From the NCBI GenBank assembly GCA_900540805.1, contig UQHL01000001.1, forward strand, positions 124,001 through 188,000: DNA of 64,000 bases. The letters run 5' to 3'. Each line of letters opens with the position of its first letter. Position 1 is the stretch's first letter. The notes beneath the pieces were generated by a model. The model did no database searches and was not told the origin of the DNA. It worked only from the letters and a program-made list of their open reading frames with translations. Of the stretch, positions 34,344 through 42,772 are shown in pieces. The position numbers were made by a program, and so were the translations under genes. This DNA comes from an uncultured Eubacteriales bacterium. Its GTDB lineage: Bacteria; Bacillota; Clostridia; Christensenellales; Borkfalkiaceae.

Positions 34344-35391
34344 ATTCGAACTCCGCGCGCTTGGTGGCGGCGCACAATATTTCGTAGGAGATCGTCCCCG
34401 TTTTTTTTGCGGTCTCCTCCGCGTCCGTCATGACGGGAACGAGGCTTCCGCGGACGCCCCTGCCCTTTCGGATACACACGTCCATGCAGAGGTTGTTGGC
34501 GTTTTTCTCGCCGCCCCGCATACCGTTGTCCCTATGTCGGGAAAATCCGTCCGCATAGCCCGCCCGATAGACGGTGAGATAAGTAAACTCTTTTTTCTGC
34601 GCTTCGCTCAAGACGCCGTACCCCGCCCCGCCGAAGGAATACTTTCGGTTTTCCACCGCCCGCGCATATACCTTCATCGCTTTGCGGAGACGGAGCTTTT
34701 CCTTAAGCTCCTCCTCTATGCCCTCGGGCAGATACCCGTAAAGTCCCAGCCCCACGCGCACCATGCCGAAAGCAAAATCGTCGCCGAGCAAAGCGCCGTA
34801 CGTGGAGGAAAGGTGGCAGAGGACGTCGGGGAAATACCGTTCGCAGACGGCTTTCATTTTCATAAATACAGCCCTCTGCTTTTTGCACTCCGCGCGCGAA
34901 TGGTCGTATAAATGGGAATACAGCCCCTCCACCGACACGCGCCCCTCCTTCGACAAAAATTTGCATACCTTGCCGAGCATGGACGCATTCATGCCGTAGC
35001 GGTTCATCCCCGTATTTACCTGCAAATGAACCCTGACCGCAAGAGAATATTTTTTGCAGGTGCGGGACAACAGCCGCGCCGTCCAAAGATCGGGCACCGA
35101 GGCCGTAAAGCCGTTTGCCGCGAGGCACAACGCCTGTACCTCGTCCGTCGGGGGCGTCAGCACGAGGATCTCCTTTCCGCACGCCGCCGTGCGTATGGAG
35201 ACGGCTTCGTCTATCAACGCCACCGCAAACGTATCCGCGACGGCGGAGAGCGCGCTCGTCACCGCTTCCGCGCCGTGTCCGTAGGCGTCCGCCTTCACCA
35301 CCGCGCACAGCTTTGTATTCGTCAGGCGTTTAAACGCCCGCGCGTTGTCCTCTACGGCTTTCAAATTGATTTTAGCGATTACTTTTTGCAC
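34330..35391 (-). CDS. alr: alanine racemase
   Basis: 353 residues, a normal length. The PLP lysine lies in AVVKADAYGHGAE near residue 33, MNRYGMN follows near 130 and the second catalytic Tyr is in RAGYADGFSR near 265. It supplies D-alanine for peptidoglycan. It is the first gene of the alr/cyclo-ligase pair. The upstream 230 bases hold a short tandem repeat shared with the end of the next gene. Confidence 0.95.
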   Translation of the reverse strand: MQKVIAKINLKAVEDNARAFKRLTNTKLCAVVKADAYGHGAEAVTSALSAVADTFAVALIDEAVSIRTAACGKEILVLTPPTDEVQALCLAANGFTASVPDLWTARLLSRTCKKYSLAVRVHLQVNTGMNRYGMNASMLGKVCKFLSKEGRVSVEGLYSHLYDHSRAECKKQRAVFMKMKAVCERYFPDVLCHLSSTYGALLGDDFAFGMVRVGLGLYGYLPEGIEEELKEKLRLRKAMKVYARAVENRKYSFGGAGYGVLSEAQKKEFTYLTVYRAGYADGFSRHRDNGMRGGEKNANNLCMDVCIRKGRGVRGSLVPVMTDAEETAKKTGTISYEILCAATKRAEFEYDYR

Positions 35392-35515
35392 ATTCCATTA
35401 TATGCGCTTATACCGCTCCGCCGTGAGGGAAACGAAAATTTCTTCCGCCTGCGCCCCTGCCGCTACGCGGTACGGAAATCGCCACGATTGTTATTATTTG
35501 TCAAACACGGAGAGG

Positions 35516-35665
35516 CAATCGTCGTATCCGTTCGTCATTTGCCGCAAATCATGAGTCGGGTATTGCCGTATCCGTTCGCCATTCGCCGCAAACATGAGAC
35601 GATTGTCGCGCCCGATCGTCATTCGCTGTAAATAATACGGTGACAATTGTCGCACTCGATCGTTC
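35516..35665. repeat. ~43-bp imperfect tandem repeat, about 3.5 copies, running into a gene end
   Basis: Units begin near 35516, 35562, 35602 and 35645 and share atccgttcgtcattygccgcaaa-like cores separated by caatcgtcg/attgtcgc. The third and fourth copies contain the last codons and stop of the zinc-ribbon coiled-coil gene, so the intergenic copies look like degenerate duplications of that gene's 3' end. No gene is seen in the rest of the 227-base gap. Confidence 0.6.
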
Positions 35666-36320
35666 CCCCGCCCGTCAGCTTGCTTCGGGCCGCGAGGGGC
35701 GGCTCCATACCGCAGAACGGACAGCGGTTATCTTTCAGCGCGCCCACCACGGGGAATACCCTCTCCTTGCGTTTGGTTTTATACTTTTCCATCGCCTCGG
35801 CCGAAATGCCTGTCGAAGCGGCGGAAAGCTCGGCTTCGATCGCCTTTCTGTCCCCTTCCCGGGAGGCCTTCACCGCGTTGTATTTTTCGTAAGCGTCTTT
35901 ATACTGCTTCTGCATGGCGATGACCTGCTTTTTCAGCTTCTGATATTCGTCGTGCGTAGAGTTGATGCTCGCCGTCAGGGCGGAAAGCTCCGCCTTGATT
36001 TTTTTCAGCTGGTCGGCGATGGAAACGGCGTTCTTTTTATAAAACGCGATGTCCGCGCCCCCTTCCACAAGTTCGTCGAGATGGGCGAAATCCTTCAGCG
36101 TATCCTCCGTCTTGAGGTATTTTTTCGTCAATTCCACCGCCATGTTTTTCAGCTGCGCCGCCTTCGCGTCATATGAATCCAGCTTGTCTGCGGCAGTCTC
36201 CAAAAACTTTTTCGCTTTCAAGTATTCCTTGCGCTCCTCGCAGCCCGCGATTTCGCGCTCCAGCGCGTAAAGCCTTTTGTCGATTTCCTGATACTTCAAA
36301 ATTTCCTGTAACTGTGACAT
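35619..36320 (-). CDS. coiled-coil protein with C4 zinc ribbon (CT398/DUF164 type)
   Basis: 233 residues from the ATG with a GAGGAGA site. A long coiled coil (about 5-165; repeated Leu/Lys/Glu heptads) precedes a C-terminal zinc ribbon with CPFCG and CDNCHR. Members of the family lie beside nif3 genes in many bacteria; the precise role is not known. The last 13 codons are part of the 43-bp repeat. It is downstream of nif3 by 14 bases. Confidence 0.88.
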   Translation of the reverse strand: MSQLQEILKYQEIDKRLYALEREIAGCEERKEYLKAKKFLETAADKLDSYDAKAAQLKNMAVELTKKYLKTEDTLKDFAHLDELVEGGADIAFYKKNAVSIADQLKKIKAELSALTASINSTHDEYQKLKKQVIAMQKQYKDAYEKYNAVKASREGDRKAIEAELSAASTGISAEAMEKYKTKRKERVFPVVGALKDNRCPFCGMEPPLAARSKLTGGGTIECDNCHRIIYSE

Positions 36321-36334
36321 ATATTCTCCTCCCG

Positions 36335-37159
36335 TCAAAGCAGCGCTTCGTCCGTGTGAAATACGCACGGAATCCCCGCCTGCTTACGGATTTTTCGATA
36401 ATAATTTTCAAAGCCGTAATTTTCCGACGCGTAATGCGTAAGCTGGATTACGGCAAGCCCCGTCTCCAGGGCAAGAGCCAAAATATGATGCTTGAAATCG
36501 GCGGATATGACGACGTCCGCGCCGTTTTTCGCCGCAAACTCCAACGCGCCCTCGTCCGCGCCCGCGCCGCAGAAGCTTGCGGCCCGCTTCACCGTCCGTT
36601 CGTCGCCGTACACCGCGACGCGCTTCGCGCCGAAAACGTCCGTTATTCCCTCCGCCAAAGCCTTCAGCGAAACGGGCGGCACGTCGTACGCCCTGCCGTA
36701 GCCGCCGACGCTCAAAGGCTGATAAATCGCAGCGACGTCTTTCGGCGGCCGCAGCCCTGCCCCCGCCCTTTGCGCCGATGACAAAATTCCCTCCATGAGA
36801 CTTTCGTCGATCCCAAAGGGCGCGGCGTCGAGGTTGAGGTGCATGGATACGACGGATATCCCGTGCTTTAAGCACTCCGCCAGCTTTTTGCCCAGCGGAT
36901 CGAAATCGGAAACGCGGATACCGCCTATCTTCGAATAGACGGCGGGATGGTGCGTGACGATCAGCCCCGCGCCCGCGCGTTTCGCTTCTTCCACCGCCGC
37001 GAGGGACAGATCGAGCGAAAACAGCGCCTTATCGATCTCCCCGCCCGCATCTACCAGCACGCCGCTGTTGTCGTAGGCGCCGTAGGTTTTACAAAACTCG
37101 TCGCCCAACGCCTTCGGCGCGAGTGCGTCCAACAGGGCGTAAATTTCATTCAGCTTCAC
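36335..37159 (-). CDS. Nif3-like dinuclear metal-centre protein (YqfO type)
   Basis: 274 residues. Metal-binding IVTHHPAVY near 75-85, the MHLNLDAAPFGID segment near 105 and a C-terminal HYASENYGF match the family, known also as GTP cyclohydrolase 1 type 2-like. It forms a hexameric toroid with two metals per subunit; biochemical role unclear. The start overlaps trmK by 14 bases, the conserved order rpoD-trmK-nif3. Confidence 0.92.
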   Translation of the reverse strand: MKLNEIYALLDALAPKALGDEFCKTYGAYDNSGVLVDAGGEIDKALFSLDLSLAAVEEAKRAGAGLIVTHHPAVYSKIGGIRVSDFDPLGKKLAECLKHGISVVSMHLNLDAAPFGIDESLMEGILSSAQRAGAGLRPPKDVAAIYQPLSVGGYGRAYDVPPVSLKALAEGITDVFGAKRVAVYGDERTVKRAASFCGAGADEGALEFAAKNGADVVISADFKHHILALALETGLAVIQLTHYASENYGFENYYRKIRKQAGIPCVFHTDEALL

Positions 37160-37826
37160 CGCTCAACACCTCCTCCAGCCGAGCCTTTCTCTCCTCCAGC
37201 GCCCTGCGGCTCGCTTCCTGGAGCCCGCTTTCCGAAAGGTAGGCGTCTATTTCTTTCAGCTGTTTTTCCGTTCTCTCCAAAAACGCCTGCGGCCGCTTTG
37301 AGAGATTTTCCCGTCCGAAGCGGAACTGCGCGTCGGTATATCGCTGCGCTTCTTCGCCCGCCCGAAGCCTGCGGCCGCAGATTACGTCGTAAAACTTTCC
37401 GTCGCGGAAGGTGAAATCCCGTTCGAGATACGCCCCCGAGGAAAGGAGATACCGCCGCAGCTTTTCCGCGTCGTGCATGGGCTGAAGCACGAAAGCCGAG
37501 GGCAGAAAACCGTACCGTTTATCGGAAAGGATACCGATAATTTCCCTGCCGCCCATGCCCGCGATCAACACTTCGTCCGCCGTATCGGGGACGCCGCAAA
37601 GGCCGTCCCCCAGCACTGCCCGCGCCCTGCCTTCCGCTATGTACGGGGCGAGCAGGGTTTCCGCCTTTTTAAGGCTGCCCCTGCTGATGTCCGAAAACAC
37701 CGCTTTTTTGCAGAGCCCGCTCTTCAGCATGTATTCGGTGCAGTACCCGTGATCGCACCCCACGTCCGCGAAAATCTCCGCCGCCGTCAAAAGCGAGCAA
37801 AGCGTTTCGATACGCTTGCCGTACAT
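37146..37826 (-). CDS. trmK: tRNA (adenine-22 N1)-methyltransferase
   Basis: 226 residues. The SAM motif FADVGCDHGYCTEYML near 18-33 and LIAGMGGREII near 90 identify TrmK/YqfN. It methylates A22 in tRNA-Ser and tRNA-Tyr types. Its ATG shares one base with the rpoD stop codon (TGATG). Confidence 0.92.
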   Translation of the reverse strand: MYGKRIETLCSLLTAAEIFADVGCDHGYCTEYMLKSGLCKKAVFSDISRGSLKKAETLLAPYIAEGRARAVLGDGLCGVPDTADEVLIAGMGGREIIGILSDKRYGFLPSAFVLQPMHDAEKLRRYLLSSGAYLERDFTFRDGKFYDVICGRRLRAGEEAQRYTDAQFRFGRENLSKRPQAFLERTEKQLKEIDAYLSESGLQEASRRALEERKARLEEVLSGEAE

Positions 37827-38884
37827 CAGTCGAGAAAATCCTTGAGCTTTTTACTTCTCGAGGGATGGCGGAGCTTTCTCAACGCCTTGGCCTCGATCTG
37901 GCGGATACGTTCCCTCGTGACGTTGAATTCCTTGCCGACCTCCTCGAGCGTGCGGGGCTTGCCGTCGTCGATTCCGTAACGGAGCCGAAGCACTTTTTCC
38001 TCGCGCGGGGTCAGGGTGTCGAGCACGCTCAAAAGTTGTTCCTTAAGCATGGTGAAAGCGACCGAATCGCTGGGCGTCGTGGCCTTGTCGTCCTCGATAA
38101 AATCGCCGAGATGGCTGTCCTCCTCCTCGCCGATGGGGGTTTCGAGGGAGACGGGGTCCTGCGCGATTTTCTGTATCTCGCACACGCGGTCCTCGGAAAC
38201 GCCCATCTTTTCCGCGATTTCCCGAGGGGTGGGTTCGCGGCCCAGCTCCTGCAACAAAATACGCGACACCCGCGTCAGCTTGTTGATCGTTTCGACCATG
38301 TGCACGGGAATACGGATCGTGCGAGCCTGGTCGGCAATCGCGCGGGTGATGGATTGACGTATCCACCAGGTGGCGTAAGTGGAAAATTTGAAGCCCTTCT
38401 GATAATCGAACTTTTCCACGGCCTTCATCAAGCCGAGATTGCCCTCCTGGATAAGGTCGAGAAAGAGCATGCCGCGCCCCACGTACCGTTTGGCGATGGA
38501 GACGACCAGGCGGAGGTTGGCTTCGGAAAGGCGCTTTTTCGCCGCTTCGTCGCCGTCCTGCATATGCTGCGCCAGCTGAATCTCCTCGTCGGCGGAAAGC
38601 AGGGGCACCCTGCCGATGTCTTTCAGGTACATTTTGACGGGATCGTCCAGCCCGATGTCCGACAGCGCCTGCTCGAACAGCTCCCTGTCGCGCTCGTCCT
38701 CGTCCACGATCTGGATGCCGGCCTCGCCGATCGACTTATACACAAAATCGATCTGGTTGGCGCTGGTATCGTACTTTTCCAGAATATCGCAGAGCGCGTT
38801 GGTGGAAATGCTGCCTTTCATCTTGTAGTTATTGATGATACCGTTCAAAATTTCGTTGAGTTTTTGTTCGGATATGTTACTCAC
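37826..38884 (-). CDS. rpoD: primary sigma factor (RpoD/SigA)
   Basis: 352 residues. A reduced region 1.1 with an acidic DEDERD stretch is followed by region 1.2 (DPVKMYLKDIGRVPLL), region 2 (YATWWIRQSITRAIADQ) with the core- and -10-binding helices, region 3 and region 4 with the helix-turn-helix (VTRERIRQIEAKALRKLR). It directs RNA polymerase to TTGACA/TATAAT promoters such as those found in this window. It follows dnaG by 66 bases. Confidence 0.97.
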   Translation of the reverse strand: MSNISEQKLNEILNGIINNYKMKGSISTNALCDILEKYDTSANQIDFVYKSIGEAGIQIVDEDERDRELFEQALSDIGLDDPVKMYLKDIGRVPLLSADEEIQLAQHMQDGDEAAKKRLSEANLRLVVSIAKRYVGRGMLFLDLIQEGNLGLMKAVEKFDYQKGFKFSTYATWWIRQSITRAIADQARTIRIPVHMVETINKLTRVSRILLQELGREPTPREIAEKMGVSEDRVCEIQKIAQDPVSLETPIGEEEDSHLGDFIEDDKATTPSDSVAFTMLKEQLLSVLDTLTPREEKVLRLRYGIDDGKPRTLEEVGKEFNVTRERIRQIEAKALRKLRHPSRSKKLKDFLD

Positions 38885-38950
38885 TTTTTATCCTCCGTTT
38901 GATAACCGAAACAGTCGCCTGTTTTCTCTCTTAATTTCAATACAACTTTT

Positions 38951-40732
38951 TTACTTTAAGGTTTGTTGATATCGCGTCATATTATCTATTTCGCGAATTA
39001 GTTGTTTTCTCTTAGCCATGTCTTCCTCAGCATCGATCAGATGGTTTAGTTCTTCTATCTTTTTATTCACCTGTTTCAGTTCCATCTTTTGAACACTTTC
39101 CGAGAAAAATTTTTCTGCGATCCCGTCCGAAAGCTTGTCTCCGTAATTGAGATCGAGTATCTCGTTGAATTCGGGACAATCTTCGTCCAAAACCTCAAAA
39201 AGCTCGCTCGGGCGCACCCGCTCCGCATTCTTTTCGCATTTTATGATGTATTCGGCTATGATTTTATGCACATTATCTTCAAATTCAATACTTTCCAGAT
39301 CGCAATTTTCCGCATAGGGAGCGGAAAAAAGCTTTGCGGCAAGTATAAATCTCGCGGCCGTTTTATACATATCCGTGCCGATCTCCGACGGCGGGGGCAC
39401 CGCGATTTCCATCTGTTTCTCCTCGGGGAGATTTTGAAGATCCCGTTCCAGCGATTGATAGCTGACATCCGTCTTTGCGTGGAGCATTTTCAAAAGATCT
39501 TCCTTTTCGCTTTCGCTCTCCGCCGTGCGCACCACCTTCAGCGCCTCCGCACGAAAAGCGCGCTTGTCCTCCGAGCGCTTCAGATCGTACTTTCTCTCGA
39601 GGGAATGTATCTTATAGTCGATGAGGGGCATGGCCGCGTCCAAACAGGCCTGATAGGCGTCCGCGCCCTGCTTGGCCACGTCGTCGGGATCGAGCCCCTC
39701 GGGCATGGGAACGACGCGCACGTTGAGATTTTCGTCCTTTAAGATCTCCAATCCCCGCAAATCGGCCTTCTGCCCCGCAAAATCCCCGTCGTAGCTGATG
39801 AGGACGTTTTCCGTATAGCGCTTGACGAGACGGGCCTGATCCTTGGTAAGCGAAGTACCCATGGAAGCGACGACGTTATGGAACCCCGCCTGATAAAGCG
39901 AAATCGTGTCCATGTAGCCCTCGACCACGATCACCTCTTTGATCGTCTGCGTCCGTTTGAGCTTTTTCAGGAGATTGACGTTGTAGAGCGTTTTGCTCTT
40001 ATTGAACACCATGGTCTCCTTGGTGTTTTTATACTTGGCAAAGTCGGATTTTTCGAGCAGTCTTCCGCCGAACCCCACCACCTCGTCAAAGGCGTTGATG
40101 ATGGGAAAGATCAGCCGTCCGCCCTGCGAATCGATAAGTCTGCCGTTTTTCGACTCCGTCAGCACGCCGCTGTCGAGCAGGTTCTCCTTCGAATAGCCCC
40201 TGCCCGAGAGATATTCGGGCAGGGAATAAAAATCGAGCGACGCGCCGAGGCCGAATTTCTTGACCGTCGTCGGCGCGAGCTTCCGCCGTGAGATATATTC
40301 GAGATGGGCGTCCGCCTTTCCGCCGTAAAGGTTAGAGAGATAAAATCTCGCGCTCGCGAGCAGTATCTCCACCAGCGCGTCGCGTTTCTTTTTGAGAAGC
40401 GCGGCCTTTTCCGAATCGAAATTGCTTTCGGGCACGGGAATTTTCGCCCGAGCCGCGAGGATACGCACCGCGCCCATAAAATCGGTGGATTCGATCTCCT
40501 GCACAAATTTCACCACGTCGCCCGACGCGCCGCAGCCGAAGCAGTGATAAAACTGTTCCGACTCGTTCACTGCAAAGGAGGGGGTTTTTTCGTGATGAAA
40601 GGGACAGCAGGCCCAATAGTTGCCGCCCTTTTTATCTAAAGCGACATAGCTGCCGATCACTTCCGCAATATCGTTTTTCTGCTTCAGCTCCTGCATGAAG
40701 CGGGGATCGAGCCCCCTGCCTCCGCCGCTCAT
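38951..40732 (-). CDS. dnaG: DNA primase
   Basis: 593 residues from the ATG that overlaps the dgt stop codon (ATGA); 100 upstream in-frame codons lie antiparallel to known coding sequence in dgt and are rejected. The CHC2 zinc finger (CCPFHHEKTPSF, FHCFGCGASGD-like) is followed by the catalytic domain and TOPRIM (VVEGYMDTISLYQAG, SYDGDFAGQKA). The C-terminal helicase-binding region is hydrophilic. DnaG makes RNA primers at the replication fork. Confidence 0.96.
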   Translation of the reverse strand: MSGGGRGLDPRFMQELKQKNDIAEVIGSYVALDKKGGNYWACCPFHHEKTPSFAVNESEQFYHCFGCGASGDVVKFVQEIESTDFMGAVRILAARAKIPVPESNFDSEKAALLKKKRDALVEILLASARFYLSNLYGGKADAHLEYISRRKLAPTTVKKFGLGASLDFYSLPEYLSGRGYSKENLLDSGVLTESKNGRLIDSQGGRLIFPIINAFDEVVGFGGRLLEKSDFAKYKNTKETMVFNKSKTLYNVNLLKKLKRTQTIKEVIVVEGYMDTISLYQAGFHNVVASMGTSLTKDQARLVKRYTENVLISYDGDFAGQKADLRGLEILKDENLNVRVVPMPEGLDPDDVAKQGADAYQACLDAAMPLIDYKIHSLERKYDLKRSEDKRAFRAEALKVVRTAESESEKEDLLKMLHAKTDVSYQSLERDLQNLPEEKQMEIAVPPPSEIGTDMYKTAARFILAAKLFSAPYAENCDLESIEFEDNVHKIIAEYIIKCEKNAERVRPSELFEVLDEDCPEFNEILDLNYGDKLSDGIAEKFFSESVQKMELKQVNKKIEELNHLIDAEEDMAKRKQLIREIDNMTRYQQTLK

Positions 40733-41763
40733 ACCGTCACCCCTCCCAAAGAAAAGTTTTCGGGGATAAACAGCGCCTCGAACACGTTGATCGCATACCT
40801 GTCCGTCATGCCCGACAGATAATCGCAAATGATCTGTTCCCTGGGCGCCTCGTCCGAAAGCCGTAGATAGGCCTCGGGCAAACATTCGGGACGGCGCATG
40901 AAATACTCGAACATCGCGCTCAGCATGCGCTCCGCGCGGTCCTGCATGGATTTGTTGGTGATGGAGTAAATATTTTTGAACATGAAGCTTCGCAGCTCGA
41001 ACGTCGCCGCCGCCACCTCCTCGGACATGCACACGGCAGCCTTTCCCAGCGAATGGGCGTAGATATCGGTGATGGCGGTGTTGATCCGTTCCCGCGTGGC
41101 GTGGCCGAGCGTTTTCACCGCCCGCGGCGGAAGATCGGTTTCCTTTAAGATACCCGCGCGGATCGCGTCCTCGATGTCGTGATTGATATAGGCGATCCTG
41201 TCGGCCAGCGACACCGCCATGCCCTCGAGCGTTGCGGGGCGGCCCGTGCTTTTATGCTGGAGAATGCCGTCCCGCACCTCCGCCGTTAGATTTAGCCCCC
41301 GTCCGTCCTTTTCGATGACGTCCACCACCCTCAAAGACTGAACGTTGTGCTCGAAGCCCGTGGGAGAGAGCATGTCCAGCACCCGTTCGCCCACGTGTCC
41401 GAAGGGCGTATGCCCCAGATCGTGCCCCAGCGCGATGGCTTCCGCGAGATCCTCGTTGAGAGAAAGCGCGCGGGAGATGGAACGGGAAATCTGCGCAACG
41501 TCCAGCGTGTGGGTCAGCCGCGTGACGTAGTGATCCCCCTCGGGCGCAAAAAATACCTGCGTTTTGTTTTTCAGGCGTTTGAAGGAGTTGCTGTAGATGA
41601 TACGGTCGCGGTCGCGCTGAAAATCCGTACGGAATTCGCACGGCGGTTCCTGTCTCGCGCGGCCTTTCGTCTCGTCCGACTTCATGGCATAGGGCGAAAG
41701 AAAACGCGCTTCTATCTCATAGGTCTTTTGCTTGACCGAGATCGGCGTGGTCTTATCCGTCAT
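40729..41763 (-). CDS. dgt: dGTP triphosphohydrolase-like HD protein
   Basis: 344 residues. HD-domain metal motifs are RLTHTLDVAQIS near 80 and GHDLGHTPFGHVGE near 110. The protein begins with the FSPYAMKS and RDRIIYSNSFKRLKNKTQVF segments typical of type 2 dGTPases. It splits dGTP into deoxyguanosine and triphosphate and affects dNTP pools. It is first in dgt-dnaG-rpoD-trmK-nif3 and has a GGAGGAG site. Confidence 0.94.
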   Translation of the reverse strand: MTDKTTPISVKQKTYEIEARFLSPYAMKSDETKGRARQEPPCEFRTDFQRDRDRIIYSNSFKRLKNKTQVFFAPEGDHYVTRLTHTLDVAQISRSISRALSLNEDLAEAIALGHDLGHTPFGHVGERVLDMLSPTGFEHNVQSLRVVDVIEKDGRGLNLTAEVRDGILQHKSTGRPATLEGMAVSLADRIAYINHDIEDAIRAGILKETDLPPRAVKTLGHATRERINTAITDIYAHSLGKAAVCMSEEVAAATFELRSFMFKNIYSITNKSMQDRAERMLSAMFEYFMRRPECLPEAYLRLSDEAPREQIICDYLSGMTDRYAINVFEALFIPENFSLGGVTV

Positions 41764-41880
41764 TTTGTCTCCTCCTTTTTTCTTTAAGCCTACTTTGTGC
41801 CTAATTTATATATATATTCGACGTCTTATGCGAAATTCCTTTTTTTCCGCGAAAATAATTGTATTTTTTTGTTCAAAGTT

Positions 41881-41915
41881 GCAAAAAGAACGGAAAAATC
41901 TTCCGTTCTTTTTGC
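41881..41915 (-). terminator. terminator after the first MBL hydrolase gene
   Basis: A perfect 15-bp stem GCAAAAAGAACGGAA/TTCCGTTCTTTTTGC with a five-base loop begins four bases beyond the MBL stop codon. The T-run is inside the stem end (TTCTTTTTG). It separates this gene from dgt. Confidence 0.7.
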
Positions 41916-41918
41916 AAC

Positions 41919-42740
41919 TTAAAATTCTATTTCCAAGCCGTCGAACGAAACCACGACGCCGTACTTTGCCGCCTCTGCGGCCAGCTCGTCGTAGGTCGCC
42001 CCTCCGTTGTGCGAAAAATGATTGATTACCTTAATCGTCCGTTCGTCGGCGATTCCCTCCTTCTCCATGCGCCGAAATACCTCGAGGTCGGTTTCCAGAC
42101 ACATGTGCCCGTCTCTCCAGCCCGTCCTGACCCCGCCCGTGCAATCGAGAGACACGAGATCCAGCCTCCCCGCCTTTTTCAGCTCCGCCCAGACTTTTTC
42201 GGAAAAATATCCCGTATCGTTTCCATAGAGAAGGCTTTTGCCGTCTCCCTCCACACGATAAAACACGGGCGAGGACGCGGGATCGTGATTTGCCTCCAAA
42301 GGCAGTATGCGATAGCCGCCCACGGTAAAGGCGTGGAAAGGCGTTATTAAAGCGACATCCGCGGCCGAACGCATCAGCTCCGAATCCGTCACTGCCTTAA
42401 TCTTCCGATATCCGTCTTCCCAGGCGTGAAAATGCAGGGTGTTCGTATATCCCTGGCAATAGTCCCGCCGCGCAATTTCGATATCTTCGGGATAGAGATG
42501 GTCGCTGTGGCTGTGGGTAATGAGACAGTGATTTACCGCGCTCAAGTCCAATCCGTAACGTTGGGCATGCCATACCGTATCCGCGGGAAAATCGACAAGC
42601 AGGTCATCGTTTATCAGCGCCTGCGAACGGGAACGCAAGCTTCGGCCGCCCGCCGCGCGCGACTTTTTGCACGTTTCGCATTGACAGTATAAGGAAGGCA
42701 CTCCCTCATAGGCCGCTGTTCCGAAATATTTTATTTTCAT
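41919..42740 (-). CDS. metallo-beta-lactamase-fold hydrolase, paralog 1 (PhnP-like)
   Basis: 273 residues. The first strand MKIKYFGTAAYEGVPS and two Cys pairs (CQCETC near 19-24) are followed by the metal-binding signature THSHSDHLYPED near 75-86; later ligands are in LEANHDPASS and NHFSHNGG. The pattern resembles PhnP-type phosphodiesterases, but the substrate is not known. A second paralog is 9 kb away with the same start, the same HSHxDH motif and a matching GLEIEF/GLEIEI end. It is transcribed alone, ending in a strong hairpin. Confidence 0.85.
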   Translation of the reverse strand: MKIKYFGTAAYEGVPSLYCQCETCKKSRAAGGRSLRSRSQALINDDLLVDFPADTVWHAQRYGLDLSAVNHCLITHSHSDHLYPEDIEIARRDYCQGYTNTLHFHAWEDGYRKIKAVTDSELMRSAADVALITPFHAFTVGGYRILPLEANHDPASSPVFYRVEGDGKSLLYGNDTGYFSEKVWAELKKAGRLDLVSLDCTGGVRTGWRDGHMCLETDLEVFRRMEKEGIADERTIKVINHFSHNGGATYDELAAEAAKYGVVVSFDGLEIEF

Positions 42741-42772
42741 ATCTTTTCTCCGAGAGAATGGGACGGATTTTT

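Noticed and set aside
37826..38884. Alternative sigma factor such as SigK or SigF
   Set aside because: Region 1.2, full regions 2-4 and the dnaG neighbourhood identify the primary sigma factor.
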